Source: CAZLNV01 sp964561095
GTDB taxonomy: Bacteria; Bacillota_I; Bacilli_A; RF39; UBA660
Direction of reading: 5' to 3'
DNA: 5,986 bases
NCBI GenBank assembly: GCA_964561095.1
Contig: CAZLNV010000039.1
Coordinates: 1 to 5,986 of the forward strand
In this document: positions 1-5,262 of the stretch, in pieces
How positions within the stretch are numbered: position 1 is the first letter of the stretch
Layout of the letters: each line of letters starts with the position of its first letter
Program-made: the position numbers and the translations under genes
Notes under the pieces: generated by a model
The model's input: only the letters and a program-made list of their open reading frames with translations
Told to the model about the DNA's origin: nothing
Databases searched by the model: none

Positions 1-994
1 TAGTTTTAGATGGATAATATTTTCTCATATTTATTGGAACTTGCACTTTAATATTTCCATTACCGGAAGTAGAGTGGGATAAAGATATAAAAATGTAAGT
101 TAGTATTAATTCTGTTATCGTAGCATTATATTCCTTTGCCAATGATTTTAAATCATTAACATTTATATCATAGTGTATTATTTGGCATGGTTTAATGCTT
201 GAAAGTTTTCCATCTACTTGTAATGCTTTATTTTCTATTAAACTTTTTTCTTTAGTATTAGTTTTTTTACCTTTAAATTCATCTTTGATTTCTTCTTTAT
301 CAGGCTCATTATTTATATTAAGAACTATATCATTATAAGAAATATCATTTCCCAATAATCTTAAATATGTTGCTACAAGAGTGGATAAAAATACAATTCC
401 CCCATAACCATCAGTTAATATGTGAAAATATTCAACACTTATTCTATTTTTATAATATACTGCTTTAAATGATTGTTTTCCAATATTAGATACATTAATG
501 TATGAACAAGGTAACATTTTATCTTCATAAACATGAAATCTTTTTTTAATTTCTTCAATGTAATGCCAAAAGAATCCTCTCCTTATTGAAGTTTTAAAAG
601 TTGGAAATCTTTTTATTGTAAATAATAAAGCAATTTGAAATATTTCAGGTACAACTTTTTCCTTTAAATAATAAGATAGCCTAAAAACACTCATCCAATT
701 TTCTTTCATGGATAAAGGATATATTTTGGCTGAACTATCAAGTGGATACCAGTCATTATTTGTTTCTTTATAAACGTCTTTTATATTTTCTATAGATAAT
801 TTTTTTATTATATCTGTAATTTTCACTTTTTTCTTATAGAAATATAAAATTGCTTTTTTAAAGTCATCATTAAATAATTTTGTTTCACTTTTACTTAGAT
901 TAATACTATCATCTAGTTCTTTAAAATAATTCTTTATTATTACTTTGTCTGACTCATTAAAAATTTCAAAAAAAATATCATCATTCATATGCAT
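1..994 (-). CDS. Condensation/alcohol-acetyltransferase-like acyltransferase (3' end cut by window edge)
   Basis: The minus strand is open from an ATG at 994-992 to the window edge, giving 331 residues without a stop. Residues 82 onward (WYPLDSSAKIYPLS, then FRLSYYLKEKVVPEIFQIAL, RFPTF, RRGFFWHYIEE) read like the Firmicutes proteins labelled alcohol acetyltransferase or NRPS-condensation-like. The signature HxxxDG is present as H191-ILT-D195-G196, matching the HHxxxDG acyl-transfer motif of this superfamily, where the His acts as general base. The last visible segment (VQVPINMRKYYPSKT) matches the conserved region of the second half. Substrate is unknown; known relatives move acyl groups from CoA or carrier proteins to alcohols or amines, probably in the cytosol. 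About 80 residues precede the usual family start and look unlike it. An in-frame ATG at 988-986 is an alternative start. Neither has a clear Shine-Dalgarno. About 100 or more C-terminal residues are probably missing. Confidence 0.8.
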   Translation of the reverse strand, partial: MHMNDDIFFEIFNESDKVIIKNYFKELDDSINLSKSETKLFNDDFKKAILYFYKKKVKITDIIKKLSIENIKDVYKETNNDWYPLDSSAKIYPLSMKENWMSVFRLSYYLKEKVVPEIFQIALLFTIKRFPTFKTSIRRGFFWHYIEEIKKRFHVYEDKMLPCSYINVSNIGKQSFKAVYYKNRISVEYFHILTDGYGGIVFLSTLVATYLRLLGNDISYNDIVLNINNEPDKEEIKDEFKGKKTNTKEKSLIENKALQVDGKLSSIKPCQIIHYDINVNDLKSLAKEYNATITELILTYIFISLSHSTSGNGNIKVQVPINMRKYYPSKT

Positions 995-1003
995 CACATA
1001 AAT

Positions 1004-1034
1004 AGTATAACACACTTAATATTTGTGTTAACAA
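1004..1034 (-). promoter_or_regulatory. Promoter of the leftward acyltransferase gene
   Basis: On the minus strand a TATACT -10 box lies at 1009-1004. Upstream there is TTGTTA at 1034-1029 with a long 19-bp spacer, or GTTAAC at 1032-1027 with a 17-bp spacer. Transcription would start near 997, only a few bases before the ATG at 994, so the message would be nearly leaderless, which fits the missing Shine-Dalgarno. The -35 element is weak, and the call rests mainly on the -10 box and its position. Confidence 0.45.
1008..1030. promoter_or_regulatory. Perfect inverted repeat, candidate operator
   Basis: TAACACA at 1008-1014 is repeated as its exact reverse complement TGTGTTA at 1024-1030, with a 9-bp spacer (1015-1023). 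The 16-bp centre-to-centre distance, about one and a half helix turns, and its place over the spacer and -35 of the leftward promoter are typical of a binding site for a dimeric repressor. No regulator gene for it is seen beside it. A role in the divergent transporter promoter, about 40 bp away, is possible but less direct. This is inference from symmetry and position. Confidence 0.45.
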
Positions 1035-1069
1035 AAATTAAAGCAATTGCACACAATAATTAACAATTC

Positions 1070-1097
1070 TTGACTTTAAATACTTAAATGATATAAT
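1070..1097 (+). promoter_or_regulatory. Sigma-A-type promoter of the transporter gene
   Basis: TTGACT (1070-1075) and a perfect TATAAT (1092-1097) are separated by 16 bp, and a TG at 1089-1090 makes an extended -10. Transcription should begin near 1104, leaving only about 12 nt before the ATG at 1116, enough for the AAAGAGGAG ribosome-binding sequence (1105-1113) but not for a riboswitch. GCAATTGC at 1043-1050 is a short palindrome upstream with no assigned role. Confidence 0.75.
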
Positions 1098-1115
1098 CTT
1101 TTCGAAAGAGGAGTT

Positions 1116-1952
1116 ATGAAAGATATTTTGCTTGATACTTTAAAAGATTGTATATTATTGTTACCATTTTTATTTGTAGCGTTTTTAATTATTGAACTAA
1201 TTGAGCATAAATTATCAGATAATGGTAAAAAAGTAATTGCTAAATCTGGTAAATTAGGACCTTTATTTGGTTCTTTATTAGGAGTTGTTCCTCAATGTGG
1301 CTTTTCAGTAATGGCAACTAATTTATATGTTACAAGAATAGTTTCTTTAGGAACTCTTATATCCATTTATTTATCTACAAGTGATGAGATGCTACCAATA
1401 CTATTAGTGGAGAAAGCTCCAATTAATACCATTGTTCAAATAATTGTTTTAAAAGTACTAATTGGTATGACTGCAGGATTTATTATTGACTTAATATATC
1501 GAAAAAAAGAGCAAATAAATTATGAAATTTGTAAAAATGATCATTGTGAATGTGAAGGCAACATATTTAAATCAGCCATTATTCATACATTAAATATATC
1601 AGTATATATTCTTATTATAACTTTTATAATTAATATTGTATTAAGTTATTATGGTGAAGAACAGATATCTGCATTTTTTCTTAATGGTAAATTATATGCA
1701 CCATTTATATCAAGTTTAATTGGATTAGTTCCAAATTGTGGCGCTAGTGTTATGATAACTGAATTATATGTTAACAATGCTTTATCTCTTGGTTCAGCCA
1801 TTGCAGGTTTATTAACAGGAAGCGGAGTAGCATTAATTGTACTTTTTAAACAAAATAAAAATTTAAAAGAGAATTTAATAATATTATTGCTAATTTATTT
1901 TATCGGTTCAATAAGTGGATTAATAATAGAATTAATAAGTAGAATTTTATAA
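1116..1952 (+). CDS. ArsP_2-family heavy-metal transporter (putative arsenic efflux / manganese transporter)
   Basis: The 278-residue protein is almost entirely hydrophobic and resembles the Firmicutes family annotated either as arsenic efflux protein or putative manganese transporter (ArsP_2 permeases). It is built of two related halves: residues 52-92 (SLLGVVPQCGFSVMATNLYV, then SLGT and STSDEML) align with residues 199-240 (SSLIGLVPNCGASVMITELY, then SLGSAIAGLLTGSGVAL), indicating an internal duplication. Conserved polar motifs within the membrane halves are PQCGFS (59-64), STSDEMLP (87-94), PNCGAS (206-211) and LLTGSG (232-237). The loop between halves holds NDHCECE (141-147), a likely metal-binding cluster. 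The start is set by AAAGAGGAG just upstream, although the gap to ATG is short. Membrane location and metal/metalloid transport are well supported by family; the actual ion and direction are not. A weak hairpin follows the stop, and the gene seems to be monocistronic. Confidence 0.85.
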   Translation: MKDILLDTLKDCILLLPFLFVAFLIIELIEHKLSDNGKKVIAKSGKLGPLFGSLLGVVPQCGFSVMATNLYVTRIVSLGTLISIYLSTSDEMLPILLVEKAPINTIVQIIVLKVLIGMTAGFIIDLIYRKKEQINYEICKNDHCECEGNIFKSAIIHTLNISVYILIITFIINIVLSYYGEEQISAFFLNGKLYAPFISSLIGLVPNCGASVMITELYVNNALSLGSAIAGLLTGSGVALIVLFKQNKNLKENLIILLLIYFIGSISGLIIELISRIL

Positions 1953-1981
1953 AAGATTGATAAATAATAGTCAATTTTTTT
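1951..1981 (+). terminator. Possible weak intrinsic terminator after the transporter
   Basis: AAAAGATTGA (1951-1960) can pair with TCAATTTTTT (1971-1980), including one G-U pair, around a 10-nt loop; the 3' arm forms a T-run. The stem is almost all A-U and therefore weak, and it overlaps the last two bases of the stop codon at 1950-1952. Confidence 0.4.
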
Positions 1982-1999
1982 ATGTATAAATTTTGAAAT

Positions 2000-2041
2000 A
2001 ATTAACAAAAATAAAATATTATTTTTTTTGTTCTGTTAATT
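2000..2041. repeat. AT-rich inverted repeat before the surface-protein gene
   Basis: AATTAACA (2000-2007) and TGTTAATT (2034-2041) are an exact 8-bp inverted repeat; the A-rich and T-rich stretches between them can extend the pairing imperfectly. It ends on the -35 region of the next promoter. It may be a second terminator for the transporter transcript or a regulatory site; the sequence alone does not decide. Confidence 0.4.
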
Positions 2042-2067
2042 GAAATAAGTTTTATATATAGTATAAT
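2040..2067 (+). promoter_or_regulatory. Sigma-A-type promoter of the InlB-repeat protein gene
   Basis: TTGAAA (2040-2045) and TATAAT (2062-2067) are 16 bp apart. Transcription should start near 2074. Ribosome-binding candidates are AAGGA (2076-2080) and AGAGG (2082-2086); the latter is 4 nt from the ATG at 2091. Confidence 0.65.
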
Positions 2068-2090
2068 ATTATTGAAAGGATAGAGGTTTA

Positions 2091-3146
2091 ATGAAAAATA
2101 TTTTTAAAAACAAAAAGGTATTATTTGGTATTGGGGTTGTCTTATTACTTGGCATAACTGCTGCTTTGGTATTTTTATTAACTGGTAATAAATATACAGT
2201 TACTTTTAATACTATGGGAGGAAATGAAGTATCAAGTATAAAAGCTAATGAAAATGAGAATATAACTTTACCAACTAATGTAACTAAAGAGGGATATAAT
2301 TTTAATGGTTGGCTTAATGAAGATGGAGAACCTATGGGTTCTACACTTAAAGTTACTAAAAATGTTATTTTAACAGCTAATTGGATAAGCAAAGAAGCTG
2401 AGACAATAACAGTCACTTTTGATAGTGCTGGAGGTTCTAACGTAGACAAAATAGTAATTGTGAAAGGTGAAGAATTAACTTTGCCTGCAAATCCAACAAA
2501 AACTGGTTATACTTTTGTAGTTTGGGAAGATTCAAATGGTACTCCAATTTATGATAAGGCATTGCTTGATGGGGATATTACTTTGACTGCAACATGGAAA
2601 AAAGTTAATACTACTTCACCAATAACTTATACGTGTCCAAGTGGATACACTTTAAGCGGTAAAACTTGTACTATTGAAGGCACTGTAAAAGAAGCTTGCG
2701 CTGAAGGAACTCATGAATATAATGATAAATGCATAACTGTTAGTAATAGTGTTAGAGTTGATGCTGTTAAAAAATGTTCAACACAAACTGTTTTAATTGA
2801 TAATAATGGTCACACTAAAGAAGTTCAAGGAACTTTAACTCAAGAAGGGCTTTCTCTTTGCTATTATTATAAGTTAGGCATAACTACTAAAGAAGCTTGC
2901 GTGTCACCTCGTGTTTGGTCATCAACATTAAATGGATGTTATGTTAAAAGGGATCAAGAATATGAGTCTAGTTGTAGTGGAAGTAATTATGTTTACTTAA
3001 CTAATCCAAATAATTATGTAACAAATACAGGATTAAATGCCGGATGTTTTCCTATAAAAGCTAAAGATAAATATTGCGATAGTGGTTTTACATATAATTC
3101 TTCAACTGGTAAATGTATAAAAACAATTAACGCTACTGCAAAATAA
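2091..3146 (+). CDS. Membrane-anchored surface protein with two InlB B-repeats and a cysteine-rich C-terminus
   Basis: The 351-residue protein starts with a basic stretch (NIFKNKK) and one hydrophobic segment (about 10-31), which by the positive-inside rule anchors it with the rest outside the cell. Two InlB B-repeats (Listeria-Bacteroides repeat) follow: about 35-99 (YTVTFNTMGG, LPTNVTKEGYNFNGW, LTANW) and about 105-170 (ITVTFDSAGG, LPANPTKTGYTFVVW, LTATW). Such repeats are beta-rich modules of adhesins and other surface proteins. The second copy has VVW where the consensus is usually xGW. From residue 180 on there are 12 cysteines (182, 193, 203, 214, 229, 257, 270, 283, 295, 319, 329, 342), an even number suited to disulfides. 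No LPXTG sorting signal or catalytic motif is seen. The gene has its own promoter and terminator. A role in adhesion or envelope structure is inference; the cysteine region is not a family I recognise. Confidence 0.75.
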   Translation: MKNIFKNKKVLFGIGVVLLLGITAALVFLLTGNKYTVTFNTMGGNEVSSIKANENENITLPTNVTKEGYNFNGWLNEDGEPMGSTLKVTKNVILTANWISKEAETITVTFDSAGGSNVDKIVIVKGEELTLPANPTKTGYTFVVWEDSNGTPIYDKALLDGDITLTATWKKVNTTSPITYTCPSGYTLSGKTCTIEGTVKEACAEGTHEYNDKCITVSNSVRVDAVKKCSTQTVLIDNNGHTKEVQGTLTQEGLSLCYYYKLGITTKEACVSPRVWSSTLNGCYVKRDQEYESSCSGSNYVYLTNPNNYVTNTGLNAGCFPIKAKDKYCDSGFTYNSSTGKCIKTINATAK

Positions 3147-3161
3147 TTTCTAAGTTAGTTT

Positions 3162-3185
3162 AAAAGAATGTTTTACATTCTTTTT
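3162..3185 (+). terminator. Intrinsic terminator of the surface-protein gene
   Basis: AAAAGAATGT (3162-3171) pairs perfectly with ACATTCTTTT (3175-3184) around a 3-nt loop, with a T-run at 3181-3185. It begins 15 bp after the stop codon. Confidence 0.75.
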
Positions 3186-3246
3186 AAAAACCCAAAATTT
3201 TATAAATTATTTTTTAAAATATGTTTAAATAATTATAGAGGTAAAT

Positions 3247-3381
3247 ATGGATTTTTTTGAATGGTTAAATTTATTGTCAGATGCAAGTAAAAAAGAAATA
3301 GATGAAACTTTAGAAAATTATAAACCTGAAGATGAAAAGAAAGAAAATGATACTGAGGAGGAAGAAGAAAATGGCAAATGA
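3247..3381 (+). CDS. Small acidic protein, 44 residues, overlapping the MGMT-like gene
   Basis: A short frame runs from ATG 3247 to TGA 3379-3381. It has a good Shine-Dalgarno (AGAGG, 3237-3241, 5 nt before the ATG). The product starts MDFFEWLNLLSDASKKEIDE, a possible short amphipathic helix, and ends in a very acidic, lysine- and glutamate-rich tail with a run of five Glu. The Glu codons (GAG GAG GAA GAA GAA) contain the AGGAGG ribosome-binding site of the next gene, whose ATG at 3371 lies inside this frame, an 11-nt overlap that suggests translational coupling. I recognise no family. No strong promoter is seen, only A/T-rich candidates between 3201 and 3230. It could instead be a leader ORF that only tunes translation of the downstream gene, or chance. 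Confidence 0.5.
   Translation: MDFFEWLNLLSDASKKEIDETLENYKPEDEKKENDTEEEEENGK
3356..3361 (+). promoter_or_regulatory. Ribosome-binding site fixing the MGMT-like start at 3371
   Basis: A perfect AGGAGG sits 9 nt before ATG 3371. The frame could be extended upstream to an ATG at 3332, but that codon has no Shine-Dalgarno and would add 13 mostly basic residues (MKRKKMILRRKKK) that lie in the coding region of the small ORF. The later start is therefore preferred. Confidence 0.8.
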
Positions 3382-3847
3382 AGATAAAAAAGATTTCAAT
3401 GCAATGATGAATAACAATAAAGATATGCCTAAGATTGTAAGAATTGATGACCCGGAAGGAATTAAAAAATGGGGTGGAGAGTATATGGTAATTGCGCCTC
3501 CGCTTAGCTATGATGCATATATGAAAAAAATACCTAAAGGTAAAGTAATAACTAGTAGTGAAATTAGAAAACGAGTAGCTAAAGATAATAAAGTTGATGT
3601 AACATGTCCCCTAACTGCAGGTATATTTATTAACATATGTGCTTGGGCATCCCATCAAAGAAAAGATGATATTACTCCTTATTGGCGTGTATTAAAGACT
3701 AATGGTGAACTAAATCCTAAATATCCTGGTGGGATTGATGATCAAAAAAAGAAACTTGAGAGTGAAGGACATAAGATAATAGAAAAAGGTACTAAGAACA
3801 AAAAATATTATGTAGAAGATTATGAAAAAAGTTTATACAAGTTATAA
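3371..3847 (+). CDS. Alkyltransferase-like protein (MGMT family, catalytic Cys absent)
   Basis: From ATG 3371 the product has 158 residues. After an uncertain, polar N-terminus (1-38), residues 44-137 match the DNA-binding domain of O6-methylguanine-DNA methyltransferases: SYDAYMKKIPKGKVITSSEI (helix and winged-helix entry), CPLTAGIFINI (79-89), then TPYWRVLKTNGEL (102-114), PGG (119-121), QKKKLESEGH (125-134). In true methyltransferases the active site is PCHR; here the aligned motif is P103-Y104-W105-R106, so the acceptor cysteine is a tyrosine. Alkyltransferase-like proteins known from other bacteria and yeast similarly lack it (often PWHR); they bind alkylated guanine, flip it and hand it to nucleotide excision repair. 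By analogy this protein would recognise damage but not repair it. C79 and C90 lie elsewhere in the fold. It is preceded by and overlaps a small acidic ORF, and its stop codon lies within a terminator hairpin. Confidence 0.75.
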   Translation: MANEDKKDFNAMMNNNKDMPKIVRIDDPEGIKKWGGEYMVIAPPLSYDAYMKKIPKGKVITSSEIRKRVAKDNKVDVTCPLTAGIFINICAWASHQRKDDITPYWRVLKTNGELNPKYPGGIDDQKKKLESEGHKIIEKGTKNKKYYVEDYEKSLYKL

Positions 3848-3855
3848 ACTTTTTT
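3825..3855 (+). terminator. Intrinsic terminator overlapping the MGMT-like stop codon
   Basis: AAAAAAGTTTATA (3825-3837) pairs perfectly over 13 bp with TATAAACTTTTTT (3843-3855) around the 5-nt loop CAAGT. The T-run is at 3850-3855. The stem covers the final codons and the TAA at 3845-3847. With A- and T-runs on both sides it could work in either direction. It is nearly identical to the hairpin at 5163-5191. Confidence 0.8.
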
Positions 3856-3880
3856 CATAATACACATATATCCTAAAATT

Positions 3881-3889
3881 TGTTATAAT
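3881..3889 (+). promoter_or_regulatory. Extended -10 promoter of the NERD protein gene
   Basis: TGTTATAAT gives a TGn extension directly before a perfect TATAAT (3884-3889). No convincing -35 lies 16-18 bp upstream (TACACA-like bases only), which extended -10 promoters tolerate. Transcription should begin near 3896, so the first AGGA (3896-3899) would lie at the very 5' end of the message. Confidence 0.55.
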
Positions 3890-3907
3890 ATTCTTAGGAA
3901 TTAGGAT

Positions 3908-5164
3908 ATGAAGGAATTAGTATTAATATGTATGCTTATAATAATAGTTACTAATGTATATACGTTAGTGATGCGTTATATTAGAAAAAAAATAAGGCCT
4001 AAGGTAGTTGGGAAAATAGGAGAAAGTATTCAAACTCTTAGATTGGAACTGCTTAATAAAAACGAATATATTACATTGAATAGTATATTAATAAGAGATG
4101 ACAGCAATCGCACTCATCAAATAGACCATATTGTATTTTCAAAATATGGAATATTTGTTATTGAAACTAAAAATTATAGTGGGACAATTTATGATAGAAA
4201 TGATGGTAAAATGTGGATTCAATATATTAATGGAAATCGAACTGATTTTTATAGTCCGGTATATCAGAACTATGGGCATTTACTATCACTATCGAAATTA
4301 TTGAATTTACCAAAAGAAAAGTTTAAGTCTATAGTTGCTTTTTCTGCTAGTGCTAATATTACCAAGGTAAAGAGTAAAAGCGTAATACATTCCTCAAAAT
4401 TATTGAGCGAAATAAAGAAGTATAAAAAAATTATAATAGATGAGGATATATGCAAATATGCTGAAATATTAATGAAAAATAACATAACAATCAGAAGCGA
4501 AAGAAAATGGCATGTTAAAAATATAAAACAAAATAGTATAACAATGGTGACTGACATTCAAAACATTAAATTAAATGATAAAAAACAAAAAAAAGAAAAC
4601 AATAATAATAAAGTTATTGAAGTAGCACTAAAAGTTAATGGCAATCCAAAATTATATGAAGAAATAAGAAAATGGCGTGCTACTAAAGCGGCAGCAAACA
4701 ATAGCAAGTCGTATTTTATATTTAATAATAAAACTTTAAAAGCATTGAGTGAAGCTAACATACAAAATAAAGAAGATTTGCTTAAAGTATATGGAATTGG
4801 TAATACAAAATACAATTTATATGCGGATGAATTATACAGTTTAATAAGATATTCTACCCCATACATTGATAAGAAAATTGTAATTGAATATTATGATAAA
4901 GTAGTTGTAGTGGATAATGAAAAAAATGTAGAAACATATATAATAATACCTAGTTACTTTGAAGGAAGACCAATTGCCAGCAGTATATATTATCCTAAAT
5001 CAAAAGTGAGTAAAGTTAGTGATGCTGATATAAGTAAAAATGAGTTATCTGATCAAAGCATAGTTGGTAAGACTTTGCTAGGGAAACAGAAGGGCGAGAC
5101 AGTAACAATAAGGTTAGATGGTGAAAGTTACCAATTATATATAAAAGATATTATAAAAAAATAA
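3908..5164 (+). CDS. Membrane-anchored NERD nuclease-related protein with HRDC and GreA/GreB C-terminal-like domains
   Basis: The 418-residue protein begins with a membrane segment (about 4-24) followed by RKKIRPK, so the rest should face the cytosol. Residues 34-130 form a NERD (nuclease-related) domain of the restriction-endonuclease-like fold: GKIGES (35-40), QIDHIVFSKYGIFVIETKN (71-89) with the putative metal/catalytic residues E39, D73, E86 and K88 all kept. A charged linker (about 195-235) leads to an HRDC domain at about 246-315 (NPKLYEEIRKWRATKAA, then IFNNKTLKALSEANI and LLKVYGIGNTKYNLYADEL), the helical nucleic-acid-binding module of RecQ and RNase D. The end, about 322-416, resembles the C-terminal FKBP-like domain of Gre transcript-cleavage factors, best seen in SIVGKTLLGKQKGETVTIRL (384-402). 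The start is supported by AGGA at 3896-3899, 8 nt upstream. It is monocistronic, between two terminators. Nucleic-acid cleavage or binding at the membrane is inferred; the biological role is unknown. The Gre-like assignment is the least certain part. Confidence 0.8.
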   Translation: MKELVLICMLIIIVTNVYTLVMRYIRKKIRPKVVGKIGESIQTLRLELLNKNEYITLNSILIRDDSNRTHQIDHIVFSKYGIFVIETKNYSGTIYDRNDGKMWIQYINGNRTDFYSPVYQNYGHLLSLSKLLNLPKEKFKSIVAFSASANITKVKSKSVIHSSKLLSEIKKYKKIIIDEDICKYAEILMKNNITIRSERKWHVKNIKQNSITMVTDIQNIKLNDKKQKKENNNNKVIEVALKVNGNPKLYEEIRKWRATKAAANNSKSYFIFNNKTLKALSEANIQNKEDLLKVYGIGNTKYNLYADELYSLIRYSTPYIDKKIVIEYYDKVVVVDNEKNVETYIIIPSYFEGRPIASSIYYPKSKVSKVSDADISKNELSDQSIVGKTLLGKQKGETVTIRLDGESYQLYIKDIIKK

Positions 5165-5191
5165 AAGTTTATATAAGTTATAAACTTTTTT
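5163..5191 (+). terminator. Intrinsic terminator of the NERD protein gene
   Basis: AAAAGTTTATA (5163-5173) pairs with TATAAACTTTT (5179-5189) around loop TAAGT, followed by more T. It begins at the stop codon. Across its length it differs at a single base (loop position, T for C) from the terminator at 3827-3855. Confidence 0.8.
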
Positions 5192-5210
5192 ATTATTAAA
5201 TAAATTGCTC

Positions 5211-5239
5211 TTGCATATATTAACATAGTGGGTTATAAT
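5211..5239 (+). promoter_or_regulatory. Promoter of the toxin-antitoxin operon
   Basis: A perfect TATAAT (5234-5239) has a weak -35 (TTGCAT, 5211-5216) at 17 bp. An imperfect inverted repeat, ATATTAAC (5217-5224) against GTTATAATAT (5232-5241), overlaps the -10 and could be the site at which the Xre-type antitoxin represses its own operon. The operator is inferred from position only. Confidence 0.5.
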
Positions 5240-5248
5240 ATGTAAGAA

Positions 5249-5253
5249 AGGAG
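5249..5253 (+). promoter_or_regulatory. Ribosome-binding site for the TTG-started toxin gene
   Basis: AGGAG within GAAAGGAG lies 9 nt before the TTG at 5263 and decides this non-ATG start. The first in-frame ATG (5326) would remove the N-terminal strand and helix typical of the toxin fold and has no comparable site. Confidence 0.7.
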
Positions 5254-5262
5254 ATATTAGTT

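Noticed and set aside
1098..1115. A manganese or other riboswitch before the transporter
   Set aside because: The predicted leader is only about 12-18 nt, too short for any riboswitch, and no conserved aptamer sequence is visible in 995-1115.
2069..2449. Open frame on the minus strand inside the InlB-repeat protein gene
   Set aside because: It is antisense to a gene with clear domains, promoter and ribosome-binding site, and its product is a low-complexity Leu/Ser/Thr-rich chain with no recognisable family.
3080..3146. Cell-wall sorting signal on the surface protein
   Set aside because: No LPXTG-like motif, C-terminal hydrophobic segment or basic tail is present; anchoring is better explained by the N-terminal membrane segment.
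3332..3370. Upstream ATG for the MGMT-like protein adding MKRKKMILRRKKK
   Set aside because: No Shine-Dalgarno precedes it, whereas a perfect AGGAGG lies 9 nt before the ATG at 3371; the basic extension is the out-of-frame reading of the small ORF's acidic tail.
3379..3381. TGA read as tryptophan (Mollicutes-type code)
   Set aside because: All other genes use TGG for Trp and none contains an in-frame TGA; reading through here would add only one further codon pair before TAA, so it gives no support for code 4.
4270..4866. Two open frames on the minus strand inside the NERD-HRDC gene
   Set aside because: They are antisense to well-supported NERD and HRDC regions; their hydrophobic products are the expected mirror of Lys/Asn-rich AT codons and have no ribosome-binding support.
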